Assembly: GCF_002860405.1 (NCBI RefSeq)
Contig: NZ_NMWV01000023.1
Span: forward strand, 1-64,000
Reading direction: 5' to 3'
Length of the DNA stretch: 64,000 nucleotides
Source of the DNA: Bifidobacterium imperatoris
GTDB taxonomy: Bacteria; Actinomycetota; Actinomycetes; Actinomycetales; Bifidobacteriaceae
Made by a program: the position numbers and the translations under genes. The notes beneath the pieces were generated by a model. That model did no database searches, was not told where the DNA came from, and saw nothing but the letters and a program-made list of their open reading frames with translations. This document shows, in pieces, positions 9,152 through 18,128 of the stretch (its first letter is position 1; the number at the start of each line of letters is the position of its first letter).

Positions 9152-12100
9152 TCAGTCAGCGGAGGTGAATCCCTGCGGCTCTCCCGCTTCTGAGAACTTC
9201 GCCAGATGGGCTTTCTTCGCGGCTGCAATCATCAGCTTGATGCGGTTGAGCTGGTTCGCCTCGGAGGCACCCGGATCATAGTCGATGGAGACAATGTTGG
9301 CTTCCGGATGCAGTCGGCGAATCTTACCGAACATGCCGCGGCCGGTCACATGGTTCGGCAGGCAGGCGAACGGCTGCGCGCAAATCACATTCGGGCAGCC
9401 CTGTTCGATAAGTTCCAGAATCTCAGCCGTAAGCAGCCAGCCTTCGCCGGCCTGTACGCCGATGGAGGTGACTTCGCCGGCCTTCTGAACGAGTTCAGGC
9501 ATTGGATCATCCTGCTTGAACTTGCCATGAGCCAGCGCAATGGCCTTCTTGATCGGCGCATTGTACATGTCAAGGCCCCAGCGCATCAGTGCGTACAGCT
9601 GCTGGTTGCCGCCCATGCCGAGGTTCTTCTCGTTCCAGTCGGTGATATAGGGGCGGGTGGTCATGAATTCCATGATGCCGGGCACCACGGCCTCGCAATC
9701 CTGCGATTCGATGACGTCCACCACATGATTGTTCGCATCAGGCTGGTACTTGACCAAGATCTCGCCCACCACTCCGACGCGCACCTTGCGCGGGATATTC
9801 TTAAGCGGCAACGCATCGAAGCTCTTCACGATCTCCTTGGCGAGCGTGCCGTACGGCAGGTAGCCCTTCTTGAGCCACGGGGTCTTGGCCGCGGTCTTGG
9901 AGAAGCCGTGATGCTCGATGGTTTCGCGCACAATGGTGTCCCACTGCTCGTAGAGCTTGTTGGCAGAGCCCTGCTCGGCTTCATACGGACGCACGCGGTA
10001 CAGGCATTTCATCAGCAGATCGCCGAGAATCAGTGCCTTGATGGCGCGATGCAGCAACGGCACCGTGGCCTTGAAGCCTGGATTGTCTTCCAAACCCTGA
10101 GTCGAGATGGCGATGACCGGAATCTGCGGGTACCCGGCATCAATCAAAGCCTTGCGAATCAGACCGAAGTAGTTGGTTGCACGGCACATGCCACCAGTTT
10201 GGGTGATGGCGAGGCACACTTTATCCGGATCGTATTTGCCCTGCTGAATGGCGTCGATCAGCTGACCGATCACCATGATGGCCGGGTAGCAGGCATCATT
10301 GTTCACGTATTTCAAGCCGGTTTCCACGTCGTCGCGGGAAGCGTGCTTCAAAATATCGAACTTATAGCCACCGGAACGGATCACGGATTCCACGAGCGAG
10401 AAATGAATCGGGCTCATCTGCGGGGCCACGATGGTGTAGTCGTGCTTCATGTTCTTCAGGAACTTCTGGCGATGGGCGTAGCGGCTCATCGTGGCATTGT
10501 TATGCGCGTTCTTCTTGGCCTTGCCCTGCTGGTCGACGGTGCCATTCGAGCCGGCGAGCACGTTCTTGGCGTTCACTGCCTCTGTGAGATCACGCTGTGC
10601 GGCCTTCTTGGAAGCCTCACGCATGGCTTTGGTGAGCTTCGGGTTGGCTGCCATTGTGGTGTCAAGCAGCACCTGACGGCCTGGAGTTGGTGCCTTGGAG
10701 CCGGTTTTGCGGAAGCCCATCGGCTTGGGACCAGCGGCCGGCTGGGTTTCAGCCTGCTCGGCCTTGACCTTGGCTTCGGCGGCTTCGACTGCGGCCTGTG
10801 CTTCGGCGAGCGCAGCCTTGGCTGCGGCCAAATCAGCTTCGGCCTTCTCCTTGGCGGCTTCGCGAGCCTTATCCTCAGTCTGCACTGCGGCAGCTTCGCG
10901 GGCGTTGTTCGCCTCACGCTCCTCGACTGCGGCCTTGAGCGAACGCAGTCGAATCTTGGCGGCACCAAGGTTGGAGACTTCGTCAATCTTGAGCAGCGTG
11001 TACACGTCGGCCTTGTCGGCGAGGATTTCGGCCACCTGATCGGTGGTGATGGCGTCGAGGCCGCAGCCGAACGAGTTGAGCTGCACGAGCTCGAGCCCCG
11101 GATAGGAGGCCACGAAGTGTGCCGCCGCGTACAGGCGGGAGTGGTATGCCCACTGGTTAGTGACGCGCAATGGCATCTTGGTCACCGTGCGGTCGCCAAC
11201 GTGACGGAATCCTGCCGCGTTCTTGGCGCGCGGATCGGATTCACCTTCCGAAAGGAATGCAGTGAGGTTGAGCTTCTCCCCCGGCTGTAGTTCACAGATG
11301 GAATCCTCAGAAAGCACCACCATGCCGAGCGAGCAGATGGTTTCCGGGATGCCGTGGTTGATTTCGGGGTCGATGTGGTATGGACGACCTGCGAGCACGA
11401 TGCCTCGGCAGCCGTGTTCCTTCATATAGGCGAGCGCGGCGAGGCCTTCCTGCTGCACGTCGTGCTTGAAGACCTTGTCTTCGGCGTAGGCGGCCTTGAC
11501 TGCGGTTTCGGCTTCCTCGCGGGTCACGTTGGCCCACGCGAATTCCTCAACGATGCGGTCCACCATGAGTTCATGGTTGGCAAGGTTGAAGTACGGGTGC
11601 ATGTAGCGCACGTCCGGGTCGCGCAGTTCAGGCATGTTCGCACCAACAACCAACGGATAATTGGCCACCACCGGGCAGTTGTAGTGATTGTCAGTGTTGG
11701 GGACCAGATTGTCCTCGTAGCTTACGCACGGGTAGAAGATGGTCTTTACACCCTTGTTGAGCAGCCACTTGATATGGCCATGCACCAGTTTCGCCGGATA
11801 GCAGATGTTCTCAGAGGCGATGGATTCGATGCCTGTTTCAAACAGCTCATGGGAGCTGCGGCCGGAAATCATCACCTTGAAACCGAGTGAGGTGAGGAGT
11901 GTGAACCAGAACGGGTAGTTCTCGTACATGTTGAGCGCACGCGGAATACCGATTTCGCCGCGGGTGGCCTTCTTGTCGGTCAGGCGGCGGTAGGCGAAGC
12001 AGCGCTTGTACTTGTAGTCGTAGAGGTTCGGACGGTCGGAACGCTTCTTCTTGGCGTCGCCGCCGCGTTCGCAGCGGTTGCCGGTCACGAAACGGGAACC

Positions 12101-14230
12101 ATCGGAGAACGTGGTGATGGTGAGCTTGCAGTGGTTCTGGCATAGCTTGCACACGTCACGCTCGGTGGTCATCGACATGTTGTCGAGCGCTTCGCCGGTC
12201 AGAATGGAGCTGGCGGTGTGTGCCACACCGTCCACAATCACGGTATGGGTTTCCGGCTCGGCTGCAGCAGCGGTTTTCTTGAAACCTTCAGTCTGAGTGT
12301 CGTTGGTCGGCTGCGACTCTTCTTCGCTACCGTCAGCCTTGACCACTGCATCCAGATGGTCAGCCTCATCCTGATAGTGCATGCGGGCGGTCAGAGCAGC
12401 GCCGAATGCACCCATCAAGCCAGCAATATTAGGACGGGTGACCTCGCGCTCAGTCAAGAGTTCGAAAGCACGCAGCACAGCATCGTTCAGGAACGTGCCG
12501 CCCTGCACCACCACAGTGTCACCAAGCTCACCGGAATCACGCAGCTTGATGACCTTATATAGTGCGTTGCGCACCACGGAATAGCACAGGCCAGCCGCGA
12601 TATCTTCAATCAAGGCGCCTTCCTTCTGCGCCTGCTTGACCGAGGAGTTCATGAACACGGTGCAACGGGAGCCCAAATCCACCGGATGCGTGGATGCGAG
12701 CGCCTTCTGCGTGAATTCCTGAATCGTCAAGCCCATTGACATGGCGAAGGTTTGCAGGAACGAGCCGCAACCGGAAGAGCAAGCTTCGTTGACGGCGATG
12801 GAATCGATCACACCATCAGTGATGGCGAGGTACTTCATATCCTGGCCACCGATATCAATGACGGCGGTGACGCCGGGACTCACCATTTCGGCACCGCGAT
12901 AGTGGGCCATAGTTTCCACCACGCCCTCATCCAAGTGCAGGCCGGTGGTGATCAGGCCTTCACCATAGCCGGTAGCACAGGAGCGTGCGATCCACGCGCC
13001 TTCAGGCAGTTCAGATTGAATCTTCTTGACGATATTGATGGCGGCGGTCAGCGGGCTGCCTTCATTGTTGGCATAGCTGGACCAGACGATTTCGCGATCG
13101 TCGTTGACGAGCGTTGCCTTGATGGTGGTGGAGCCGGCATCAATGCCCAGGAAGTGCGGACCATGAGCGCCTTCGAGCGTACCGATGTGGATGTGTTCCT
13201 TATGGTGACGCTTGTTGAACGCTTCGCGGTCGGCTTCGGTGGGGAACAGTGGTGGCATGGTGGGCGTATTGGAAGGCAGGTTTTCCAGCTCTTCCAAACG
13301 CTTCAGGATTTCGGCACAGGTGTGTGCTTCGAAATGATGACCTTCATCGTCGGCATCAATATCCGCCTGCAATGCGGCACCATAGGCTACATACAGGTGT
13401 GCGTTGGTGGGCACGATGAACTCGTCCACCTTGCCTTCAAGTGCGCGCTGGAATGCGGCGCGTAGTTCGGACATGAAGAACAGCGGACCACCGAGGAATA
13501 TCACAGTGCCGTGAATCGGACGGCCGGATGCGAGGCCGGCGATGGTTTGCGTGGCGACCGCGGTGAAAATAGATGCTGCAAGGTCCGGCTTGGCGGCACC
13601 ATCGTTGATCAGCGGCTGCAAATCGGTTTTGGCGAACACGCCACAGCGTGATGCGATCGGATACAGGTTCTCGTAGCTCTTGGCCATCTCGTTGAGGCCG
13701 GCTGCATCAGTGTCCAGCAGCGTGGACATCTGATCGATGAACGCACCGGTACCGCCAGCGCAGGAACCATTCATGCGCTGCTCGGGAGTAGGCTTCAGAT
13801 AAGTGATCTTGGCATCTTCGCCACCGAGCTCGATGATGACGTCTGCCTGCGGATATTCCTTATCGATGGCTTCGGTTTCAGCGATGACCTCTTGGATGAA
13901 CGGCACATGCATGTTGTCGGCCAGCGCCAGACCGCCAGAACCGGTGATGGCTAAACGAATCGGCTCATCACCGCGACCGAGCTCTTCAAGCTTCTTATGA
14001 ATATCTACGAGCAGGCCAGCCACGGTGGCACGCACATTGGCGTGGTGGCGGCGATAGTCGGAGAACAGGGTGGATTTGAGGGAATCAGACTGGTCAAGCA
14101 CTACGGCCTTGACCGTGGTGGATCCAATATCCAGTCCCACGCGCAACGGCTTGACGGTCTTCGGAGCCGCCGCGTTGGCGTTTGCGGTGTCCGTGGTGCC
14201 CTCAGTCACGTTCGATGCGGTATCAACCAT
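9152..14230 (-). CDS. Giant fused 2-hydroxyacyl-CoA dehydratase activase-like protein
   Basis: A 1692-residue protein. Two ASKHA (BcrAD/BadFG-type) ATPase domains come first: GLDIGSTTVKAVVLD at about 32 and NGSCAGGTGAF at about 155, then FLGIDAGSTTIKATLV at about 360 and NEACSSGCGSFLQTF. The Gly-Cys loops of each domain are where the activase dimer would hold its [4Fe-4S] cluster. A CKLCQNHC motif at about 692 starts a DUF2229/HgdB-like region. An Ala/Glu/Lys-rich coiled coil (about 1090-1165) and a flexible linker lead to a C-terminal dehydratase-subunit-like region with CAQPFACLPNHVTG near 1613. The family drives electrons into a dehydratase by ATP hydrolysis, but the substrate of this fused form is unknown. 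It appears monocistronic, with the 337-base region 14231-14567 upstream. Confidence 0.8.
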   Translation of the reverse strand: MVDTASNVTEGTTDTANANAAAPKTVKPLRVGLDIGSTTVKAVVLDQSDSLKSTLFSDYRRHHANVRATVAGLLVDIHKKLEELGRGDEPIRLAITGSGGLALADNMHVPFIQEVIAETEAIDKEYPQADVIIELGGEDAKITYLKPTPEQRMNGSCAGGTGAFIDQMSTLLDTDAAGLNEMAKSYENLYPIASRCGVFAKTDLQPLINDGAAKPDLAASIFTAVATQTIAGLASGRPIHGTVIFLGGPLFFMSELRAAFQRALEGKVDEFIVPTNAHLYVAYGAALQADIDADDEGHHFEAHTCAEILKRLEELENLPSNTPTMPPLFPTEADREAFNKRHHKEHIHIGTLEGAHGPHFLGIDAGSTTIKATLVNDDREIVWSSYANNEGSPLTAAINIVKKIQSELPEGAWIARSCATGYGEGLITTGLHLDEGVVETMAHYRGAEMVSPGVTAVIDIGGQDMKYLAITDGVIDSIAVNEACSSGCGSFLQTFAMSMGLTIQEFTQKALASTHPVDLGSRCTVFMNSSVKQAQKEGALIEDIAAGLCYSVVRNALYKVIKLRDSGELGDTVVVQGGTFLNDAVLRAFELLTEREVTRPNIAGLMGAFGAALTARMHYQDEADHLDAVVKADGSEEESQPTNDTQTEGFKKTAAAAEPETHTVIVDGVAHTASSILTGEALDNMSMTTERDVCKLCQNHCKLTITTFSDGSRFVTGNRCERGGDAKKKRSDRPNLYDYKYKRCFAYRRLTDKKATRGEIGIPRALNMYENYPFWFTLLTSLGFKVMISGRSSHELFETGIESIASENICYPAKLVHGHIKWLLNKGVKTIFYPCVSYEDNLVPNTDNHYNCPVVANYPLVVGANMPELRDPDVRYMHPYFNLANHELMVDRIVEEFAWANVTREEAETAVKAAYAEDKVFKHDVQQEGLAALAYMKEHGCRGIVLAGRPYHIDPEINHGIPETICSLGMVVLSEDSICELQPGEKLNLTAFLSEGESDPRAKNAAGFRHVGDRTVTKMPLRVTNQWAYHSRLYAAAHFVASYPGLELVQLNSFGCGLDAITTDQVAEILADKADVYTLLKIDEVSNLGAAKIRLRSLKAAVEEREANNAREAAAVQTEDKAREAAKEKAEADLAAAKAALAEAQAAVEAAEAKVKAEQAETQPAAGPKPMGFRKTGSKAPTPGRQVLLDTTMAANPKLTKAMREASKKAAQRDLTEAVNAKNVLAGSNGTVDQQGKAKKNAHNNATMSRYAHRQKFLKNMKHDYTIVAPQMSPIHFSLVESVIRSGGYKFDILKHASRDDVETGLKYVNNDACYPAIMVIGQLIDAIQQGKYDPDKVCLAITQTGGMCRATNYFGLIRKALIDAGYPQIPVIAISTQGLEDNPGFKATVPLLHRAIKALILGDLLMKCLYRVRPYEAEQGSANKLYEQWDTIVRETIEHHGFSKTAAKTPWLKKGYLPYGTLAKEIVKSFDALPLKNIPRKVRVGVVGEILVKYQPDANNHVVDVIESQDCEAVVPGIMEFMTTRPYITDWNEKNLGMGGNQQLYALMRWGLDMYNAPIKKAIALAHGKFKQDDPMPELVQKAGEVTSIGVQAGEGWLLTAEILELIEQGCPNVICAQPFACLPNHVTGRGMFGKIRRLHPEANIVSIDYDPGASEANQLNRIKLMIAAAKKAHLAKFSEAGEPQGFTSAD

Positions 14231-14567
14231 GTATTCCTCTTAGCTTCGGCCTCCGGGATGGTGCTTTGCCCCTCAGGCACCATGAAACCGTCTCGGACGG
14301 CTGGCAGGCACCCTGCGGACGGCTTCGCCCGGCTACTTCTTTGGGTTAGCTTAGTCTGACCACCTGCCCAACATGACACTCCCTATCGTGATTTCGCTCA
14401 CGGAAAGCATGTTTCCCAACACTTTTCAAGATATTGCCGGGCACATATGCAAAACATCCATAAGTTCGCGCAAGTCAACACCCATGCGCGAACATACCAA
14501 TGTTTTCATAGCGGCAAATGTCCGTATGTTCGCGCGGCACACGTCAATCACGCGAACATACGGTGGT
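14231..14567. other. 337-base intergenic region with three copies of a GCGAACATAC motif
   Basis: The region lies between nrdG (upstream) and the fused activase gene, both leftward. GCGCGAACATAC at 14487-14498 and GTATGTTCGCGC at 14524-14535 are an inverted pair; a third copy, GCGAACATAC, lies at 14552-14561, ending just before the nrdG stop, and TTCGCGCAA at about 14464 is a partial fourth. The pair can fold into a hairpin that would end nrdDG transcripts, although no U-run follows. The promoter of the activase gene should also lie here; I see no clear -10/-35. Confidence 0.4.
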
Positions 14568-15275
14568 TCAGGAGGCTTGGCTGCCCTCGCCGGCCTCGCG
14601 GTCCTTCAGGTAGATTTCGGGGATATCGCGTTCCTGATCGTGAAGTTTGGCCCAGATGATGGGTTTGCAGGCTTCGAAGGACTTCGGTACGTCGAGGATG
14701 CGCTGGTTTCTTGAGCCACGGAATTGCAGCAGGGAGTCCTTCTGGTCTTTGAGGTAACGGCCATCAACCAGAATGTCGATAAGGTTCAGCAGCTCGAGCT
14801 TGTCTGGTGTTTCGCCGGGACGCATGAGTTCCTCCCACGTATACCCGGTCCAGGACCAGATGTCTTTGGTGTGACCGAATTCCGCACGAATACGCTGTGC
14901 AAGCGGCAGCAATACCGGAGTGTTGAGGAATGGTTCGCCGCCAAGGAATGTGATGCCTTGCACCCAAGGAGCTTTGAGATCTTCAATAATTTTATCTTCG
15001 AGCTTCTGCGTGTATTCGCGTCCGGCTTGGAAGTCCCAGATGGAGGAATTGAAGCAGTCGACGCAGTGGAACGGGCAACCGGAGACATACAGGGAGTTGC
15101 GTACGCCTTCGCCGTCGGTGACGATAAAAGTCTTATAGTCGGCGATCATCCGCTTGGACATACGCCGCCCATCCCATTGGCCTGCGCGCGGGTTGTTGGT
15201 CAACGATGATGGAACACCGGGTCCACGCCCAGTCTCCCCCGCCGCAAAATCATGCAACGTCGGCTTCTTGTCCAT
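14568..15275 (-). CDS. nrdG: Anaerobic ribonucleotide reductase activating enzyme
   Basis: A radical-SAM enzyme that generates the glycyl radical on NrdD. The cluster motif CPFHCVDC (CX3CX2C) is preceded by RNSLYVSGC, and FLGGEPFLN is the GGE motif. About 235 residues, longer than the 150-residue E. coli type because of an N-terminal extension of about 45 residues and a C-terminal tail. ATG codons at 15278 and 15275 are adjacent; the second is chosen because AGGAGG (complement of 15282-15287) is then six bases away. It lies 73 bases downstream of nrdD in the same direction, with a long perfect palindrome in the gap. Confidence 0.9.
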   Translation of the reverse strand: MDKKPTLHDFAAGETGRGPGVPSSLTNNPRAGQWDGRRMSKRMIADYKTFIVTDGEGVRNSLYVSGCPFHCVDCFNSSIWDFQAGREYTQKLEDKIIEDLKAPWVQGITFLGGEPFLNTPVLLPLAQRIRAEFGHTKDIWSWTGYTWEELMRPGETPDKLELLNLIDILVDGRYLKDQKDSLLQFRGSRNQRILDVPKSFEACKPIIWAKLHDQERDIPEIYLKDREAGEGSQAS

Positions 15276-15300
15276 CATCAGCCTCCTATCGGGCCTCAAA

Positions 15301-15333
15301 CATATGGCTCCCCTCTATGAGGGGAGCCATATG
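15301..15333. repeat. Perfect 15-bp palindrome between nrdD and nrdG
   Basis: CATATGGCTCCCCTC (15301-15315), loop TAT, then the exact complement (15319-15333). In the nrdD-to-nrdG transcript the hairpin is followed by TTTG rather than a long U-run, so it is a leaky terminator or an mRNA-processing/stability element that could set the NrdD:NrdG ratio. Confidence 0.65.
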
Positions 15334-15348
15334 ACCTAGTCGATGCTC

Positions 15349-17757
15349 TTACTTAGCTTCTTCGAACCATTCGCGCGTGGTGCCGTCGTTCAGGGTCACA
15401 TGACCGGTTTCACCGCTCATGTGCTTGACGCGGTGGGCGATTTCCTCGTGGCGTCCGTGCACCATCGGGCGCTGAACCGGGCTGCCGAGGTAGCCACAGG
15501 TGCGCTTGGTCACGTTGCACTTGTCCGGATCGGAGTTGCCGCACTCCGGGCACTTGAAACCTTCCTCAGTGGGCTCGAAATCACCCTGGAAGCCACACAC
15601 GAAGCAGTGGTCAATCGGAGTGTTGGTGCCGAGGTAGCCAATACCGATGTTGTAGGCGTAATCCCACACGGCTTCGAGAGCCTTCGGATTGTCCTGCAGG
15701 CACGGGTACTCGCAGTAGTTGATGAAGCCACCGGAAGCGTAGTACGGGAAGTCCTTCTCGTAGTTGAGCTTCTCCATCGGGGTCGGCTGCAGCCACACCG
15801 GATAGTGGAAGGAGTTGGTGTAGAAGTCGTGATCGGTCACGCCTTCGATGCGGCCAAACTTCTCGCGGTCCATGCGGTTGAAGCGATCGGTCAAAGACTC
15901 AGCCGGGGTGGAGTACACGGAGTAGTGGTAGCCCTCGGCCTTGCTCCACTGCTTGCACAGCTCGTTCATACGCTTGACGATGGAGAGCGCGAATTCCTTG
16001 CCTTCCGGATCCCAGCCGTGGTCGCGAATCCAGTTCTTGCCGTAGAAGACGGCAGTGGTTTCAGCCAAACCGATGTAGCCAAGAGACACGGTGGCGCGCT
16101 CGTTCTTGAACAGCTGGTCCACGTTGTCGTTGGCACCAAGACGACCGAATGCACCGAAGCGGAACAGTGTCGGAGCGTTGACCGGGGTGGCTTCCTTGCA
16201 ACGCATGATGCGGAACTGCAGAGCCTGGTGAGCCACTTCCATACGCTCGTTGAACAGCTTCCAGAAGCGTTCCTTGTCGCCGTGAGATTCGATGGCGATG
16301 CGCGGCACGTTCACGGTGACCACACCGAGGTTCATACGGCCGTCTTCCTCATCCTTGCCGGTTTCCGGGTTAATCCAACCCTGCAGGAAGGAACGGCAGC
16401 CCATCGGGGCCTTGAAGGAGCCGGTGATCTTAATGATGTTCTCATAGAACACCACGTCCGGGTACATGCGCTTGGTAGCGGATTCGAGAGCGAGCTGCTT
16501 CAAGTCGTAGTTCGGGTCGCTCGGGTCGCAGTTCACACCACGCTTGATGGTGAACACCAGCTTCGGGAAGATGGCGGTGTGGTGTTCCTTGCCGAGTCCG
16601 CGAATACGGTTCAGCAGGATGGCACGCTGAATCTCACGGGAGAACCAATCGGTACCGAGACCGAAGCCCACGGTGACGAACGGGGTCTGGCCGTTGGAGA
16701 CTCGGTTGGAGTTGATTTGGTACTCCATAGTCTGCATAGCGTCGTAAATGGCCTTGCGAGTACGAATCTTGGCGAGGATTTCACGCTCCTGCTCAAGTTC
16801 GTCAACGTCCGTGTGGAACGGAACATCCATCGGCAGCGGTGCTCGGTTACCGAAGTGCAGCTTGGAAGGCTCGTTCTTCTTGGCGTTCTCCACCTGGCGG
16901 CGAGCGAACTCGACCGGCATACCGTCCGGAATGGTTTCGCGAGCTTCCTCGAGGAACTTCTCATAGTCCTTGCGCGCATACTGGGCCAGGTGCTCGTCCG
17001 CACGGTTAGCGGTCTGGCCACCATATTGGCTGGAAGCCACATCCTTCATGATCTGGGTGATCTGGGTGGCCGCAATGGCAATGGACTTCGGGGAAGCCAT
17101 CGGAGCGTTACCCAAGGTGAAACCATTGGCCAACATATCCCAGAAGTTCGGCAGAGAGCAGTTGGACTGCGCGGTGAACGGGGAGTAATCGGCATCGTGG
17201 AAGTGGATGTCGCCCTTCATATGCGCGTTGGAAACGGCAGGCGGCAGCATATTGAATGCGGCAGCCTTGGACACAGCACCGGCCAGCAAATCACGCTGGG
17301 TAGCGTAGACGTTGGAGTCCTTGTTGGCATTCTCATGAATCAGCGAAGGATCATGGTTCATGAAGCGAGCCACAGCCTCATTCACGTCGGTGGCCTTGGC
17401 ACGCTGAATATCCTTATCCAGACGGTAGTTCGTGTAAGCACGAGCCACGTCGTACAGGTGAGCGCTGATGAGCGCGTGCTCAACGAGGTTCTGGATGTCT
17501 TCAATCTTGGCAGGGCCGGCATAACGCTCTTTGATTTCGCCTTCAACCTGATTGGCAAAGCCGCGAATCATGGCCTCTTCTTCCGGGCCGACTTCCTTAT
17601 CCAAATCCTTGAAGGCGGACTTGACCGCAGAGATGATGTTGATCGGATCGAAATCGACCACGCGACCATCACGCTTTTCCACGAGCACCACGCCACCACG
17701 AACAGCGCCTCTCGCCTCATGCTTGGTGGCGGTCTCCTCCATCACCTGTGCGCCCAT
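15349..17757 (-). CDS. nrdD: Anaerobic ribonucleoside-triphosphate reductase
   Basis: An 802-residue class III reductase that makes dNTPs without oxygen using a C-terminal glycyl radical. The N-terminal ATP-cone covers about 20-115 (VVLVEKRDGRVVDFDP). The catalytic region contains NCSLPNFWDML and the C-terminal CFVCG...CPECG zinc site and RTCGYLGSP, where the Gly after Cys is the radical position. A GGGGTG-containing stretch precedes the ATG. Two NrdR boxes lie about 130-170 bases upstream, so it is probably under NrdR repression. nrdG follows in the same transcript. Essential for an anaerobe. Confidence 0.95.
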   Translation of the reverse strand: MGAQVMEETATKHEARGAVRGGVVLVEKRDGRVVDFDPINIISAVKSAFKDLDKEVGPEEEAMIRGFANQVEGEIKERYAGPAKIEDIQNLVEHALISAHLYDVARAYTNYRLDKDIQRAKATDVNEAVARFMNHDPSLIHENANKDSNVYATQRDLLAGAVSKAAAFNMLPPAVSNAHMKGDIHFHDADYSPFTAQSNCSLPNFWDMLANGFTLGNAPMASPKSIAIAATQITQIMKDVASSQYGGQTANRADEHLAQYARKDYEKFLEEARETIPDGMPVEFARRQVENAKKNEPSKLHFGNRAPLPMDVPFHTDVDELEQEREILAKIRTRKAIYDAMQTMEYQINSNRVSNGQTPFVTVGFGLGTDWFSREIQRAILLNRIRGLGKEHHTAIFPKLVFTIKRGVNCDPSDPNYDLKQLALESATKRMYPDVVFYENIIKITGSFKAPMGCRSFLQGWINPETGKDEEDGRMNLGVVTVNVPRIAIESHGDKERFWKLFNERMEVAHQALQFRIMRCKEATPVNAPTLFRFGAFGRLGANDNVDQLFKNERATVSLGYIGLAETTAVFYGKNWIRDHGWDPEGKEFALSIVKRMNELCKQWSKAEGYHYSVYSTPAESLTDRFNRMDREKFGRIEGVTDHDFYTNSFHYPVWLQPTPMEKLNYEKDFPYYASGGFINYCEYPCLQDNPKALEAVWDYAYNIGIGYLGTNTPIDHCFVCGFQGDFEPTEEGFKCPECGNSDPDKCNVTKRTCGYLGSPVQRPMVHGRHEEIAHRVKHMSGETGHVTLNDGTTREWFEEAK

Positions 17758-17879
17758 CGGGCACCCCTTTCGTCTCTAACAATCTTTTCAACAACCACTT
17801 ATTTTTGGCCGCGCTTACGCCAGCCAAGCAGAATTACATGGATGTCGTTTTCTTGAACCTCTAGAACAATACGGCAACC

Positions 17880-17931
17880 CCACCCCTATATCTAGTACCC
17901 CATAGAGGCGTGTTGAACTATTTATAGTGGT
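17880..17931 (-). promoter_or_regulatory. Pair of NrdR boxes upstream of nrdDG
   Basis: CCCCTATATCTAGTAC (17883-17898) and AACTATTTATAGTGG (about 17916-17930) both match the NrdR box (ACACTATATATAGTGT) apart from a few bases. Their ten-base cores start at 17886 and 17918, 32 bases apart, which is three helical turns and the spacing typical of cooperative NrdR binding. The boxes lie between nrdD and divergent xseA; nrdD is the obvious target. Confidence 0.7.
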
Positions 17932-18128
17932 TTTCGGCTATTTTCCGCCGAAACCACAAGTGTGTGATTAAAGTAACGATTTCTTACGCGCGTGTCATCC
18001 ACAGACTTATCCACCGCCTCCATTCTTCTGATCGAAAGATTCGTCATCACCGTCCATTCAGTGTCCCACGACTTTTCGAGCAGGGTAAATTTTTTCCCTC
18101 TTCGAATTACGCATTTATAGTGGAAAGC

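Noticed and set aside
9206-11290. Rightward open frame of 694 codons opposite the fused activase gene
   Set aside because: Shadow frame; the leftward gene has catalytic loops and Cys motifs in order.
15343-17856. Rightward open frame of 837 codons opposite nrdD
   Set aside because: Complement of an unquestionable NrdD; composition is typical of antisense frames in GC-rich DNA.
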